Source: Fusobacterium varium (GTDB taxonomy: Bacteria; Fusobacteriota; Fusobacteriia; Fusobacteriales; Fusobacteriaceae). Taken from it: a stretch of 64,000 nt of DNA. The position numbers were made by a program, and so were the translations under genes. Below the pieces are notes generated by a model. It searched no databases and was not told the DNA's origin. It saw only the letters and a list, made by a program, of their open reading frames with translations. The stretch spans positions 496,001 through 560,000 of the forward strand of contig AP017968.1 of the NCBI GenBank assembly GCA_002356455.1, given 5' to 3'. The number at the start of each line of letters is the position of its first letter. Position 1 is the first letter of the stretch. Positions 45,658 through 53,485 of this stretch are shown piece by piece.

Positions 45658-45683
45658 AAGTATCCTCCAAATATAAATATAAA

Positions 45684-45712
45684 AGAACTGCAACAACATG
45701 TTACAGTTCTAT
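45684..45712 (-). terminator. Intra-operon hairpin after pilin B
   Basis: AGAACTG and CAGTTCT with inner AAC/GTT pairs form a stem between pilin B and chaperone B, followed on the minus strand by TTTTAT. It probably makes pilin mRNA more abundant than chaperone mRNA. Confidence 0.65.
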
Positions 45713-45723
45713 AAAATTATAAA

Positions 45724-46299
45724 TTAATTCATGTCACCAGAATCCATTAATGGATTGTCATATTTGGCTTTAACTAATAAACTTCCACTGTAATTTCCAA
45801 AATCTTGTGATTTAATAGTTTTTACTCTACCATCAATTTTGATAACTGCTTCTCCAGCTTTTTTTCCAGTTTCCTTATCATAACTAGCATAACCAAGTTT
45901 TATAGAACCATTGTTAATTGGAGCATTTTTTAAAGTTAGAGTAAGATTAGATGTCATTTTAGCATTATTTCCTACTCCGTTAGGATTTGTCATAACTACT
46001 TGAATTGGTGTTCCTGTAACAGCTTTAAAATCATCAGAAGAATTTCCATCTTTAGCTTCAAGTATGACTTTGCACTTACTACCACCAACAATAGTAAATC
46101 CTCCCTCAGAAGAATATTCTTTTTCTGTACCAGCAGCAAGGTAACCAAAATCAACATTTTTTACATCTTTTATAATTAAAGAGGCAACAACAGTAGCGGT
46201 TACTTTAACTTCAGCTTGATCTTCATTTAAAGCTTTATCAGCAGCAAAAATAACTCCAGATGCTGCTAATATACCAGCTAATAATAATAATTTTTTCAT
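45724..46299 (-). CDS. Pilin-like structural subunit (B), DUF4402-like
   Basis: 191 residues. The signal peptide is M-K-K-L-L-L-L-A-G-I-L, cleaved after I-F-A (about residue 19). The mature protein is beta-rich and reads A-T-V-V-A-S-L-I-I-K-D-V-K-N-V-D-F-G-Y-L-A-A-G early on, as in DUF4402-type fimbrial subunits. It ends N-Y-S-G-S-L-L-V-K-A-K-Y-D-N, a motif shared by all four subunits of this locus. It probably is a major or alternative fimbrial shaft protein. It has its own consensus promoter without a riboswitch. ATG 46299 follows AGGAGGGATAGAT. Confidence 0.8.
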   Translation of the reverse strand: MKKLLLLAGILAASGVIFAADKALNEDQAEVKVTATVVASLIIKDVKNVDFGYLAAGTEKEYSSEGGFTIVGGSKCKVILEAKDGNSSDDFKAVTGTPIQVVMTNPNGVGNNAKMTSNLTLTLKNAPINNGSIKLGYASYDKETGKKAGEAVIKIDGRVKTIKSQDFGNYSGSLLVKAKYDNPLMDSGDMN

Positions 46300-46416
46300 A
46301 TCTATCCCTCCTGGAATATTAAAATATTTAATGATAATATATACAATAATAATTGTAATTTGCTACTGTTATAAGTTTTGTATTATTACAAATATTAATA
46401 TATACCTCTTTAATGT

Positions 46417-46445
46417 ATTATACTTCAAAAATTAATATATGTCAA
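46417..46445 (-). promoter_or_regulatory. Consensus promoter for pilin B/chaperone B
   Basis: On the minus strand TTGACA (46440-46445) and TATAAT (46417-46422) have an exact 17-base spacer. The leader of about 110 bases has two small hairpins (near 46341-46356 and 46376-46391) but no c-di-GMP aptamer, unlike the other two fimbrial transcripts. Confidence 0.9.
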
Positions 46446-46503
46446 TATCGAAAATGCTAAAAAAAACAGATTTAAAGATATTAAATAAAAATGAAAATAT
46501 TAA

Positions 46504-47253
46504 TTATAGATTTATAACTTTATCATAATATATTTTTCCATCTTGATCTGTTACTGTAAATTTTATTTTTTTTCCTTTTAAATTTATTTCAGGATCAATT
46601 GATATATTTATATCTTTTTTTCCTTCTCTAGCAGACATTCCAAGCATTCCTTCTAATTCAATATCAGAATTTAAAACTTTTAAATTATAATAAAATTTTA
46701 TAGAAGCATTTCCTTCAGATGAAGTTACAGCAGTAGCAGTTATTGAGTTTCCAACATAATTTAATTTTAAATTATTTAAAGTTCCTTTTGAAATTTGTTT
46801 TCCTCTTTGTCCAAATACACTAATACTAATTTCAGTAATCATTTGTAAATTAGTTGACATTGTAGTTTTGTTATTACTGTCTTCACCAGGAATAGTTTTT
46901 ATTTCTTGAGGAATTTCTTTGAAAGTAAGATAACTCTTATATTCACCATCTTTCATATTAGCATCAGGTTTTGTTCTAAATCTTATGGTTTGTTTAGCAC
47001 CAGGTTTCATAGCAATTATTTTAGGAAATATCACAGAATTAGAATTAAGATTGAAATTTTCCCCAAAATTAGGATCACCTTGAAAATATGCTTCTAATCT
47101 AAGTGGGGCAGAAGTATTATTAGTAATATAAACTTCTTGAGTAGAAACTTTATCTAAATCTACTACAAAACCAGTAGGCATAACAGAAAAATTAAGAGAA
47201 TAAGAAACCATAGAGAGCATCACTAAAAGGGTAAAAAAAGAAAATTTTTTCAT
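46504..47253 (-). CDS. PapD-like fimbrial chaperone (A)
   Basis: 249 residues with signal peptide (1-20). The mature start N-F-S-V-M-P-T-G-F-V-V-D-L-D and F-P-K-I-I-A-M-K-P-G-A-K-Q-T-I-R-F give the PapD-like fold. The C-terminal I-Y-Y-D-K-V-I-N-L is shared with chaperone B. It follows pilin A in the same transcript, 89 bases away across a hairpin. Its job would be periplasmic folding of pilin A and handing it to the usher. ATG 47253 follows TTTGGAGGAACAGCT. Confidence 0.87.
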   Translation of the reverse strand: MKKFSFFTLLVMLSMVSYSLNFSVMPTGFVVDLDKVSTQEVYITNNTSAPLRLEAYFQGDPNFGENFNLNSNSVIFPKIIAMKPGAKQTIRFRTKPDANMKDGEYKSYLTFKEIPQEIKTIPGEDSNNKTTMSTNLQMITEISISVFGQRGKQISKGTLNNLKLNYVGNSITATAVTSSEGNASIKFYYNLKVLNSDIELEGMLGMSAREGKKDINISIDPEINLKGKKIKFTVTDQDGKIYYDKVINL

Positions 47254-47282
47254 AGCTGTTCCTCCAAAGAATTTAGTTAAAA

Positions 47283-47309
47283 AACAGCAGCAAATAAATG
47301 CTGCTGTTC
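47283..47309 (-). terminator. Intra-operon hairpin after pilin A
   Basis: AACAGCAGCA and TGCTGCTGTT form a perfect 10-bp stem with a 6-base loop and a T-run on the minus strand. Located between pilin A and chaperone A, it should act as a partial terminator or mRNA 3'-end stabiliser. Confidence 0.8.
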
Positions 47310-47342
47310 CAGTAAAAAGTTATTATTGATTTATAGAACTAG

Positions 47343-47909
47343 TTATTTAGTAGGAGTGGCAGCAGGCCAAGAGTCATATTTAGCAGTTACTTTTATAGCA
47401 CCTTTATAATTACCTGTATTTTGACTAGATTTAGTTTCAATATCTCCTCCAACTTTAAATTCTTTTGATTGTGCTAAATGTAATTGGCTTTTAGAAGCAA
47501 TATTAAAAGTTGTATTAGTTATTTTTTCCCCATTATCATATACATATATTTTTGGAGTTAATATATCATTACCAGTAGTACTACCTCCACCATCTCTTAC
47601 TAATTTAGCTACTACCTCTCCATTATTAAATGTACTTTTTGTATCTCCTGTATCTGCTATTGTTAAAGTAATATTTGTATTTGTTGCTCCTGTAATAGTA
47701 AATTTACCGACACCTTGATCTGTTGATTCTACAGATTTTTTATCATTTATTCCAAGAACACCAAAATTTAAAGGTTCAGAATCAATTTGTAAATCAGTAA
47801 GAACTTGAGCATAAATATCAACATTTCCACTTGCTTCTGTTTTAATGTCAGCTGCAAAAGCTGAACCAGCTATAACCAATAATCCAGTTAATAATAATAA
47901 TTTTTTCAT
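47343..47909 (-). CDS. Pilin-like structural subunit (A), DUF4402-like
   Basis: 188 residues from ATG 47909, after AGGAGGGATAGAT; a longer frame up to 48068 reads through the riboswitch and is rejected. The signal peptide (M-K-K-L-L-L-L-T-G-L-L) is cleaved after A-F-A near residue 20. Mature sequence includes L-T-D-L-Q-I-D-S-E-P-L-N-F-G-V-L-G, and the end reads N-Y-K-G-A-I-K-V-T-A-K-Y-D. The signal peptide and the DNA before it are nearly the same as in pilin B, pointing to gene duplication. It is the first gene after a c-di-GMP riboswitch. Confidence 0.82.
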   Translation of the reverse strand: MKKLLLLTGLLVIAGSAFAADIKTEASGNVDIYAQVLTDLQIDSEPLNFGVLGINDKKSVESTDQGVGKFTITGATNTNITLTIADTGDTKSTFNNGEVVAKLVRDGGGSTTGNDILTPKIYVYDNGEKITNTTFNIASKSQLHLAQSKEFKVGGDIETKSSQNTGNYKGAIKVTAKYDSWPAATPTK

Positions 47910-47956
47910 ATCTATCCCTCCTAAAATATCTCGTATTTTATTTATCCCCTGTATAC

Positions 47957-48018
47957 TAAAAATGCAATTATTATATAAAAACACGATTATAAAATCATAT
48001 CTTTTTATAATAATTGCA
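47957..48018 (-). terminator. Expression-platform terminator of c-di-GMP riboswitch 1
   Basis: On the minus strand TGCAATTATTATA's complement pairs (48006-48018 with 47963-47975, 13 bp perfect), followed by a T-run. The upstream arm includes the TTGCAA that closes the aptamer's P1 helix, so aptamer and terminator compete. Confidence 0.85.
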
Positions 48019-48080
48019 ACTGGCTGCCATTTAACAGGCCCTATAGCTTTGCGTCGTAATGTTTCCATTACTTTGCCAAG
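48014..48080 (-). ncRNA. Cyclic di-GMP-I riboswitch (GEMM) 1
   Basis: Read on the minus strand the aptamer shows the GEMM-I blocks in order: TTGGCAAAG, a stem capped by a GAAA tetraloop (TAATGGAAACATTA), GACGCAAAGC, GGGCC, ATGGCAGCC and GTTGCAA. These form the P1 stem, the tetraloop and receptor pair, and the ligand pocket. The downstream gene is fimbrial pilin A. Since the P1 3' strand is also the terminator's left arm, c-di-GMP binding should block termination, an ON switch; this polarity is inferred from pairing. It differs from riboswitch 2 at very few positions in the core. Confidence 0.95.
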
Positions 48081-48111
48081 AGATTAAAATATACTTCTTT
48101 TATGTAATATA

Positions 48112-48140
48112 ATTATACATCATTAATTTATGTGTGTCAA
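48112..48140 (-). promoter_or_regulatory. Perfect promoter of riboswitch 1 transcript
   Basis: On the minus strand TTGACA (48135-48140) and TATAAT (48112-48117) with a 17-base spacer, starting transcription about 25 bases before the aptamer. Confidence 0.93.
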
Positions 48141-48251
48141 CAAAAATTTTTTTTGAAAATGTATATAAAATACTGAATAAGAGATGCTTTAGAAAAGAAT
48201 GTTGGAAAAGTATATTAAAAAAGTCAAAGATATAAAACAGAACATAAAAAT

Positions 48252-48280
48252 AAAAAGAAGGAGATTATCTCTCCTTCTTC
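48252..48280 (-). terminator. Terminator at the end of the usher operon
   Basis: AGAAGGAGA and TCTCCTTCT pair around a 5-base loop with a T-run on the minus strand, a few bases after the stop of chaperone C. Confidence 0.85.
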
Positions 48281-48292
48281 ATTTATAAGACT

Positions 48293-49033
48293 TTATAAAG
48301 AATTTGTTCTTGTATAAACAATTTTATTATCTTGGTTTTTCAATATGAGCTTTACTTTTTTTCCTCTTAATTCAGGTATTTCTATATTGGCAGAAAGTTT
48401 TTTTTCACCAGATCTTGCACTTGTTCCAAGCCTTCCTTCAGAAATAATATTACCATTTTCATTTTCTAATGTATAATTTATTCTCATAGCAGTATTACCC
48501 TTTGAAATAGTTTTACATTGAAGAGAAAGAAATTTTCCAGCATAAGTTACTTTTACATCTTGTATTGTACTATCAATTATAGGCTTTCCTTTAATGCCTG
48601 ACACACCTATTGCAACTTCTGTAATAAAAGTAAGTTCTGTAGATAATCCTTTATTATTTTGATTATCAGTGATTACAGTTTTTATTTCTTTGGGAACTTC
48701 TTTGAATATTAATAAACTTCTGTATTCACCATCTTTCATTTCTGAGTTGGGTTTTATTCTGAATCTTATAGTTTGTTTAGCTCCTGGCTTGATAGATATC
48801 ACTTTAGGAAAAACAGTGATATCATTATTTAAATTAAAATTTTCAAAAGAATGAGCAGCTTCTAAGTATGTTTCTATTCTTAAAGGAACAGGAGTATTAT
48901 TGATTATATACACTTCCTGAGTTATAGGTTTTTTAAGGTCAACTTTAAAACTTGTAGGAGCTACAGAAAAATTAAGAGCATATAAATTGATTCCGATAAT
49001 AAAAGTCATAAAAAATAAAAATATTTTTTTCAT
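48293..49033 (-). CDS. PapD-like fimbrial chaperone (C)
   Basis: 246 residues with a signal peptide (1-20). N-F-S-V-A-P-T-S-F-K-V-D-L-K-K-P-I-T-Q-E-V begins the mature protein, and F-P-K-V-I-S-I-K-P-G-A-K-Q-T-I-R-F is the chaperone G1-strand region. It is the last gene of the long usher operon and probably serves the adhesin or pilin C. Of the three chaperones it is the only one co-transcribed with the usher. ATG 49033 follows GAGGTGACTTC, 15 bases after the MORN gene. Confidence 0.87.
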   Translation of the reverse strand: MKKIFLFFMTFIIGINLYALNFSVAPTSFKVDLKKPITQEVYIINNTPVPLRIETYLEAAHSFENFNLNNDITVFPKVISIKPGAKQTIRFRIKPNSEMKDGEYRSLLIFKEVPKEIKTVITDNQNNKGLSTELTFITEVAIGVSGIKGKPIIDSTIQDVKVTYAGKFLSLQCKTISKGNTAMRINYTLENENGNIISEGRLGTSARSGEKKLSANIEIPELRGKKVKLILKNQDNKIVYTRTNSL

Positions 49034-49048
49034 GAAGTCACCTCTAAA

Positions 49049-49960
49049 TTAAAGTTCTGATAATAGTTTATCATATTTTTCAAATTTTAAATTTCTATTA
49101 AATTTTTTAAATCTTTCTACAATTCCATCTTTAAACGGTTGGCTTTTTTCAATTATATTTCCTTTATCGTCAATTTCATCTCCATTTTTAAACAAAGATA
49201 CAAGGACTATTCCTCCACCTTTATCATAGATAATGACTTTTCCATCTTTTAATCCATTTTTATATGTGACAGTAGTTTTTATATCACCTGTTTTATAGAA
49301 AAATTTCCAAGTATTTTCTCTTTTGTTATTTTTATAAGCCCCCTCTATAAGTGGAACATTATCTGTGGAAAACATTTTTAAAGGACCATTAAGTTTTCCA
49401 TATGAAAAAATAGCTGTGGTATCTAATACACTTGGACTATGGAAGAAGATAGCCTCTCCATCCAATAGTCCACTTTTATATGTTACTTGTGTTTTTACAT
49501 TTCCTTTTGGATCATAACTTACTACTTTTCCAGAAAGAATACCATCTTCAAAATTCTCATAGCTCTCTATTTTATTAGTTTCATAAAAATATGCCCATTG
49601 ACCATGCGGTTTGTCATAGTTATATCTAAGAATAGCTTTGTTGCTTCCTGTAAGATATTTAATAACCCATTGACCATGTTTTATTCCTTCTACATATCTT
49701 CCTTCATAGATGAAGTTTTTTCCTTCATCTGAAATAACGCCTTTGAAAAATCCATCTTTTATCCCTGATTTATACTCTTCATTGATACCAGGACCTCTGA
49801 ATTCACCCGTAAAAGGGACAGATTCATTTTTGAAATAGACGATATTATTTTTTATCTGTTTATTTTCGATTTTCTCTATCCTTTTGTCATCAGAGTATGA
49901 GAGTTCGAATATACTAAAACATAAAATCATAATTATTATTAATAGTTTTGATTTTTTCAA
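49049..49960 (-). CDS. Exported MORN-repeat (YwqK-like) protein
   Basis: 303 residues with a signal peptide (1-23). The body is a series of MORN-variant repeats with the pattern G-x-x-x-G-x-x-x-x-Y, for example G-I-K-H-G-Q-W-V-I-K-Y, K-P-H-G-Q-W-A-Y-F-Y, G-L-L-D-G-E-A-I-F-F and G-L-K-D-G-K-V-I-I-Y. Such beta-hairpin repeats build elongated surfaces for binding proteins or lipids. Its place between usher and chaperone genes suggests a role in the fimbrial system, perhaps as a scaffold, envelope anchor or accessory subunit. This is not a known part of chaperone/usher systems. ATG 49960 follows GAGAAGGGTTATTTT. Confidence 0.8.
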   Translation of the reverse strand: MKKSKLLIIIMILCFSIFELSYSDDKRIEKIENKQIKNNIVYFKNESVPFTGEFRGPGINEEYKSGIKDGFFKGVISDEGKNFIYEGRYVEGIKHGQWVIKYLTGSNKAILRYNYDKPHGQWAYFYETNKIESYENFEDGILSGKVVSYDPKGNVKTQVTYKSGLLDGEAIFFHSPSVLDTTAIFSYGKLNGPLKMFSTDNVPLIEGAYKNNKRENTWKFFYKTGDIKTTVTYKNGLKDGKVIIYDKGGGIVLVSLFKNGDEIDDKGNIIEKSQPFKDGIVERFKKFNRNLKFEKYDKLLSEL

Positions 49961-49983
49961 AATAACCCTTCTCCTTTGATTTT

Positions 49984-52608
49984 TTAGTAATTATTTAAGA
50001 TGTCATCCATTTCATCTTCATTCATATCAGTTGTTGTTTCTTGAGTTGTTTCCTCTTCAACTTTTCTCATCAGTTGAGTGTCATAACCTTCGAAATACTC
50101 TCCAGTTTCTGTATCTGTAAGAGTAACATCAACATCTAGTTCAGAAGTAGTAAAACCAAAATTTTCCTGACCTAGATATATGAATTTCATTTTATATTGT
50201 CCTGGTGGTATATCTTCAAAGAAGAACATTCCATCAAATTCAGGATCGACTTCATATTGAACTTGCCCATCTTTTTCAAGAACTATAGTGGTCATAGATA
50301 CAGCTTGTATAAATTGCCTTTCTGTAAATTCAGATGTATTCCAGATATTTCCTGTAACCATTGAAACAACTTCAATAGGGATATCAACTTTAAGCCCAGA
50401 AGATTTTCTTGTTTTTATTTTTAAAGCACCCTTAGAGTTTTTCATCATAGGGTCAATAGTTTTTCTGTTGATTGTAAGTTCGATAGCTTCATTAGTAACA
50501 ACCCCTTCAGCTACATAATTTCCATCTTCATCAGCTATGAAAGTTTTGTTATTTACCATAACTCCAGCTTCTGGAATAGGAATATCGCCTTCATCAAATA
50601 TACCATTTCCATTTTTATCAAGGAATACTTTACCATGTATCCAAGCTCCAGTAATAGAAACATTACTTTTAATTTTTCTAAGTGGATTACTAATATCAAT
50701 AATTTTACTTGCATGAAGACTTGTGGTTGTTTCACGATTATTATTTTCATCTATTGTAATATCAGTTGGAACTTCAAGGTAGATAAAATCGTCTAATTCC
50801 ACAGTGAAAGTAATACCATATCTAAATTTTTCTGTTTCACTGGAATATTTTGCTTCTACACCAAAATCAACAAATAAAGTATCTTTTACTAGTTCCATAT
50901 TTCTTTTGTTTATTTTTAGTGAATATTCCTGTTTATATTCATCATCACTTTTCTTTTTACTTATTTCTCCATCCAGCATCATATTCAAACTTTGGAATCC
51001 AGAATAGGCAAAAGATGGATAAAAGGATATTCCCTCATTATCTTTTGTTAATTCTTTTTCCATTCTTAAAGAAAATGATACAGGATTAAAAAATGAGGAA
51101 TACCATGTACCATATATATTTTTGCTTTCAACATCGGTATCATAATAAATATATCTATTAAGCCCAAATTCAAGAGAGTTTCTATCAAAACTTTTACCAA
51201 TAGATATTGAATTATATTTTTTTAAATTTGTATCTTCATAGACATATGGTGAATATTTATTTTCAGTAAATCTTAAATTATATGAAAATAATTTTTGCTC
51301 TATAGAAAGATTGTAACTATTTTCTTGCTTTTCTATTTCATAAAAATTTTTGTAATTAATTAAAGTTGGAAAATTATGAAGACCTGTACTCCATAAAAAA
51401 GTGTTTTCTAAAAATCTATACTTTCTTCCAGAAGTGCTGATAAGATCACTTCCACTTATTCCGATAGTGAGGTTATCTGCTAACCCATAAAAAGCTTTTA
51501 TAATACTTTGAGGATCACCATTATCAGCATTTTTACCACTTTGAGCTGAAAATCTGTATCTTCCTTTTTTTAATAATTCAGAATCTGATAGAGAATAGAC
51601 TGTTCTTTCTTCTACTCCACCATTTTTATAATAAATTTTTAATATATAGTCAGAGCTAAGTATTCCATCATCTATTCTAAACTCAAAATCCTTTGTTTGA
51701 GGTGTTATATAACTTAAAAGCATTCCATTTCTATATAACTCAATTACATCAGCATCAAATGCTTCCCCTTTTATAACTGTAATAGCCCCATCTTTTGTTA
51801 CATATGTTTCTTCATTATTAAAACTTACTCCTAGAATATTGCTGTCTATGCTTAAAAAATTAGGTGTTATAAGAGAAAAATTTCCTAATACAAGGTCATT
51901 ATCTCCAATAATGTCAGAATAGGTAAGGTTACCATAAGTGAGTTCTGATTTAGGTCTTATACCACCTGAGAGATATAATTCTCCATAAAGAAATTGTGAA
52001 GCATATTCATATGAAAGATGATTCTCAGGTTCTTTTATATCAGATTGAGAATAATCTAGTTTTAATAATCCAGGAGTTATAAGTTTTCTGGGAACTTCAA
52101 TATCAATCTTTTTCTTTTCTTCTTCTTTTCTGCTGTCTAATCTCAATCTTTCTACTTTTCCTTTTTCTCTTTCTTCATATGGAAGAACAAAATTTGGTTC
52201 TAAAGTTAATCTTAAAGATGAAAAATCATATTTTATTGAAGTAAAATCCATCTTTTTTTCTAAAGATTTTGAGTTAACAAACAGTTCTCCATCTAAGACA
52301 TAAGCTTCATTATCTGAAAAAGAAACATTAAAATCTTTTCCATCAAGTTTTCCTGATATGGATTTTTGATTGATATTTACTTCAAGTCCATAAAGTTCCA
52401 TAAAATAGAATAATGCATTCATTCCTATGTATACTTCTTCATTATCATAATCATATTTTACCATGAAAAAGTCATCTTTGATTTTTTTAGCATTTATTTG
52501 TATATATGAATCTTCAAAATTTTCATAATCTTCTATTGAATAAAGAGATTTAGATACAAGCATAAGAAATACTAAAGAAAGCAGAAGCTTTCTTTTTTTA
52601 ATCATCAT
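49984..52608 (-). CDS. Outer-membrane fimbrial usher-like protein
   Basis: 874 residues, the size of an usher. A signal peptide (1-25) is followed by an N-terminal domain, then a region matching the usher plug: I-K-G-E-A-F-D-A-D-V-I-E-L-Y-R-N-G near residue 280 and D-Y-I-L-K-I-Y-Y-K-N-G-G near 323. A long beta-barrel-like region with alternating aromatic strands covers about 345-640. The C-terminal part contains D-K-N-G-N-G-I-F-D-E-G-D near 678, a calcium-loop-like carboxypeptidase-regulatory type module, and an acidic tail. It differs strongly from classical FimD/PapC ushers, resembling more divergent alternative types. It overlaps the adhesin gene by 11 bases. Confidence 0.82.
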   Translation of the reverse strand: MMIKKRKLLLSLVFLMLVSKSLYSIEDYENFEDSYIQINAKKIKDDFFMVKYDYDNEEVYIGMNALFYFMELYGLEVNINQKSISGKLDGKDFNVSFSDNEAYVLDGELFVNSKSLEKKMDFTSIKYDFSSLRLTLEPNFVLPYEEREKGKVERLRLDSRKEEEKKKIDIEVPRKLITPGLLKLDYSQSDIKEPENHLSYEYASQFLYGELYLSGGIRPKSELTYGNLTYSDIIGDNDLVLGNFSLITPNFLSIDSNILGVSFNNEETYVTKDGAITVIKGEAFDADVIELYRNGMLLSYITPQTKDFEFRIDDGILSSDYILKIYYKNGGVEERTVYSLSDSELLKKGRYRFSAQSGKNADNGDPQSIIKAFYGLADNLTIGISGSDLISTSGRKYRFLENTFLWSTGLHNFPTLINYKNFYEIEKQENSYNLSIEQKLFSYNLRFTENKYSPYVYEDTNLKKYNSISIGKSFDRNSLEFGLNRYIYYDTDVESKNIYGTWYSSFFNPVSFSLRMEKELTKDNEGISFYPSFAYSGFQSLNMMLDGEISKKKSDDEYKQEYSLKINKRNMELVKDTLFVDFGVEAKYSSETEKFRYGITFTVELDDFIYLEVPTDITIDENNNRETTTSLHASKIIDISNPLRKIKSNVSITGAWIHGKVFLDKNGNGIFDEGDIPIPEAGVMVNNKTFIADEDGNYVAEGVVTNEAIELTINRKTIDPMMKNSKGALKIKTRKSSGLKVDIPIEVVSMVTGNIWNTSEFTERQFIQAVSMTTIVLEKDGQVQYEVDPEFDGMFFFEDIPPGQYKMKFIYLGQENFGFTTSELDVDVTLTDTETGEYFEGYDTQLMRKVEEETTQETTTDMNEDEMDDILNNY

Positions 52609-53452
52609 ACTCCACTCTTACTATAAAACTTCCTTTGTAGATTCCACGACTATTTGGATTTGATTGACATTTACCATGAATTTTGATGTTAGATACTTTT
52701 CCAGTATAAGTTTCATTAGTATTTTCATTTAATCTTTTTATAATTGTTTTACTCATATTAGAGTTTTCAAACCATACATCAACTTTTAATGAATCTTGAG
52801 AATTTTTAGTACTGATAATCTTTATATTTTCAGAATTTAGAATTTCAAATTTTACATTTTTACCATATTCCCCAGTAGCTTCAACTATTGCAGGAGAACC
52901 ACTACCCTTAGAAGTATCAAGAATAGAACCAGCTATTCCTTTTCCAAGATTCAAATCTTCTTTAATATTTATTTTCAGTAGAGTTATTGGTTTTACATCA
53001 CTAAGATTAACAGTTATATAATTACTAGTGTTTTTATCGTGATTTTCTTCTCCTCTATAACCAATAGCTAAGTCAGACTTTTTGTTAGCTTCTTTCCAAT
53101 TAAAGATAAGAGTACCTTTTAAAGAAAATTTAATAGTATCAATTGAATTATTTTCATTATCTTTAAAATAAACATATTTTTCATTTCCTATACCTTTACT
53201 TATATTTGTTATTTTTAAGTTTTGTCCTTTGATAAAATTTTCACTTGTAGTTCCTATATCTGCAACTTCAAAAAAAGTATCTTTAGTATTATTTTTGGCT
53301 CTTATTGTAACTTCACTAATTTCAAAATTTACAATTTGAGTTTGATTTTTTATAACATCTTCTTTTGTATATATTCCTCTTGCTGAAACATCAAATGTAG
53401 TATTACTTGAATAAGAAAAAGAAAACACTATAAACATAAGTCCTATTATCAA
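52598..53452 (-). CDS. Two-domain pilin-like protein, putative tip adhesin
   Basis: 284 residues if started at TTG 53452, about twice the mature size of the pilins. It has a signal peptide and ends G-I-Y-K-G-S-F-I-V-R-V-E-Y-D-D, the C-terminal motif shared by the pilins, so the second half is probably the pilin domain and the first a binding domain. The start is unclear. The strong ribosome site GGGGAGGGG lies 24 bases before TTG, but only 6 bases before an in-frame ATA at 53468-53470. Starting there would add six residues (M-Y-K-R-L-K) that complete a signal peptide. It lies between the solute-binding protein and usher genes. Confidence 0.72.
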   Translation of the reverse strand: MIIGLMFIVFSFSYSSNTTFDVSARGIYTKEDVIKNQTQIVNFEISEVTIRAKNNTKDTFFEVADIGTTSENFIKGQNLKITNISKGIGNEKYVYFKDNENNSIDTIKFSLKGTLIFNWKEANKKSDLAIGYRGEENHDKNTSNYITVNLSDVKPITLLKINIKEDLNLGKGIAGSILDTSKGSGSPAIVEATGEYGKNVKFEILNSENIKIISTKNSQDSLKVDVWFENSNMSKTIIKRLNENTNETYTGKVSNIKIHGKCQSNPNSRGIYKGSFIVRVEYDD

Positions 53453-53485
53453 TTTTAGTCTCTTATATATTTTAATCCCCTCCCC

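Noticed and set aside
47910-48068. 53-residue N-terminal extension of pilin A
   Set aside because: It reads through the c-di-GMP riboswitch and terminator; the shorter form begins with a normal signal peptide after a strong ribosome site.
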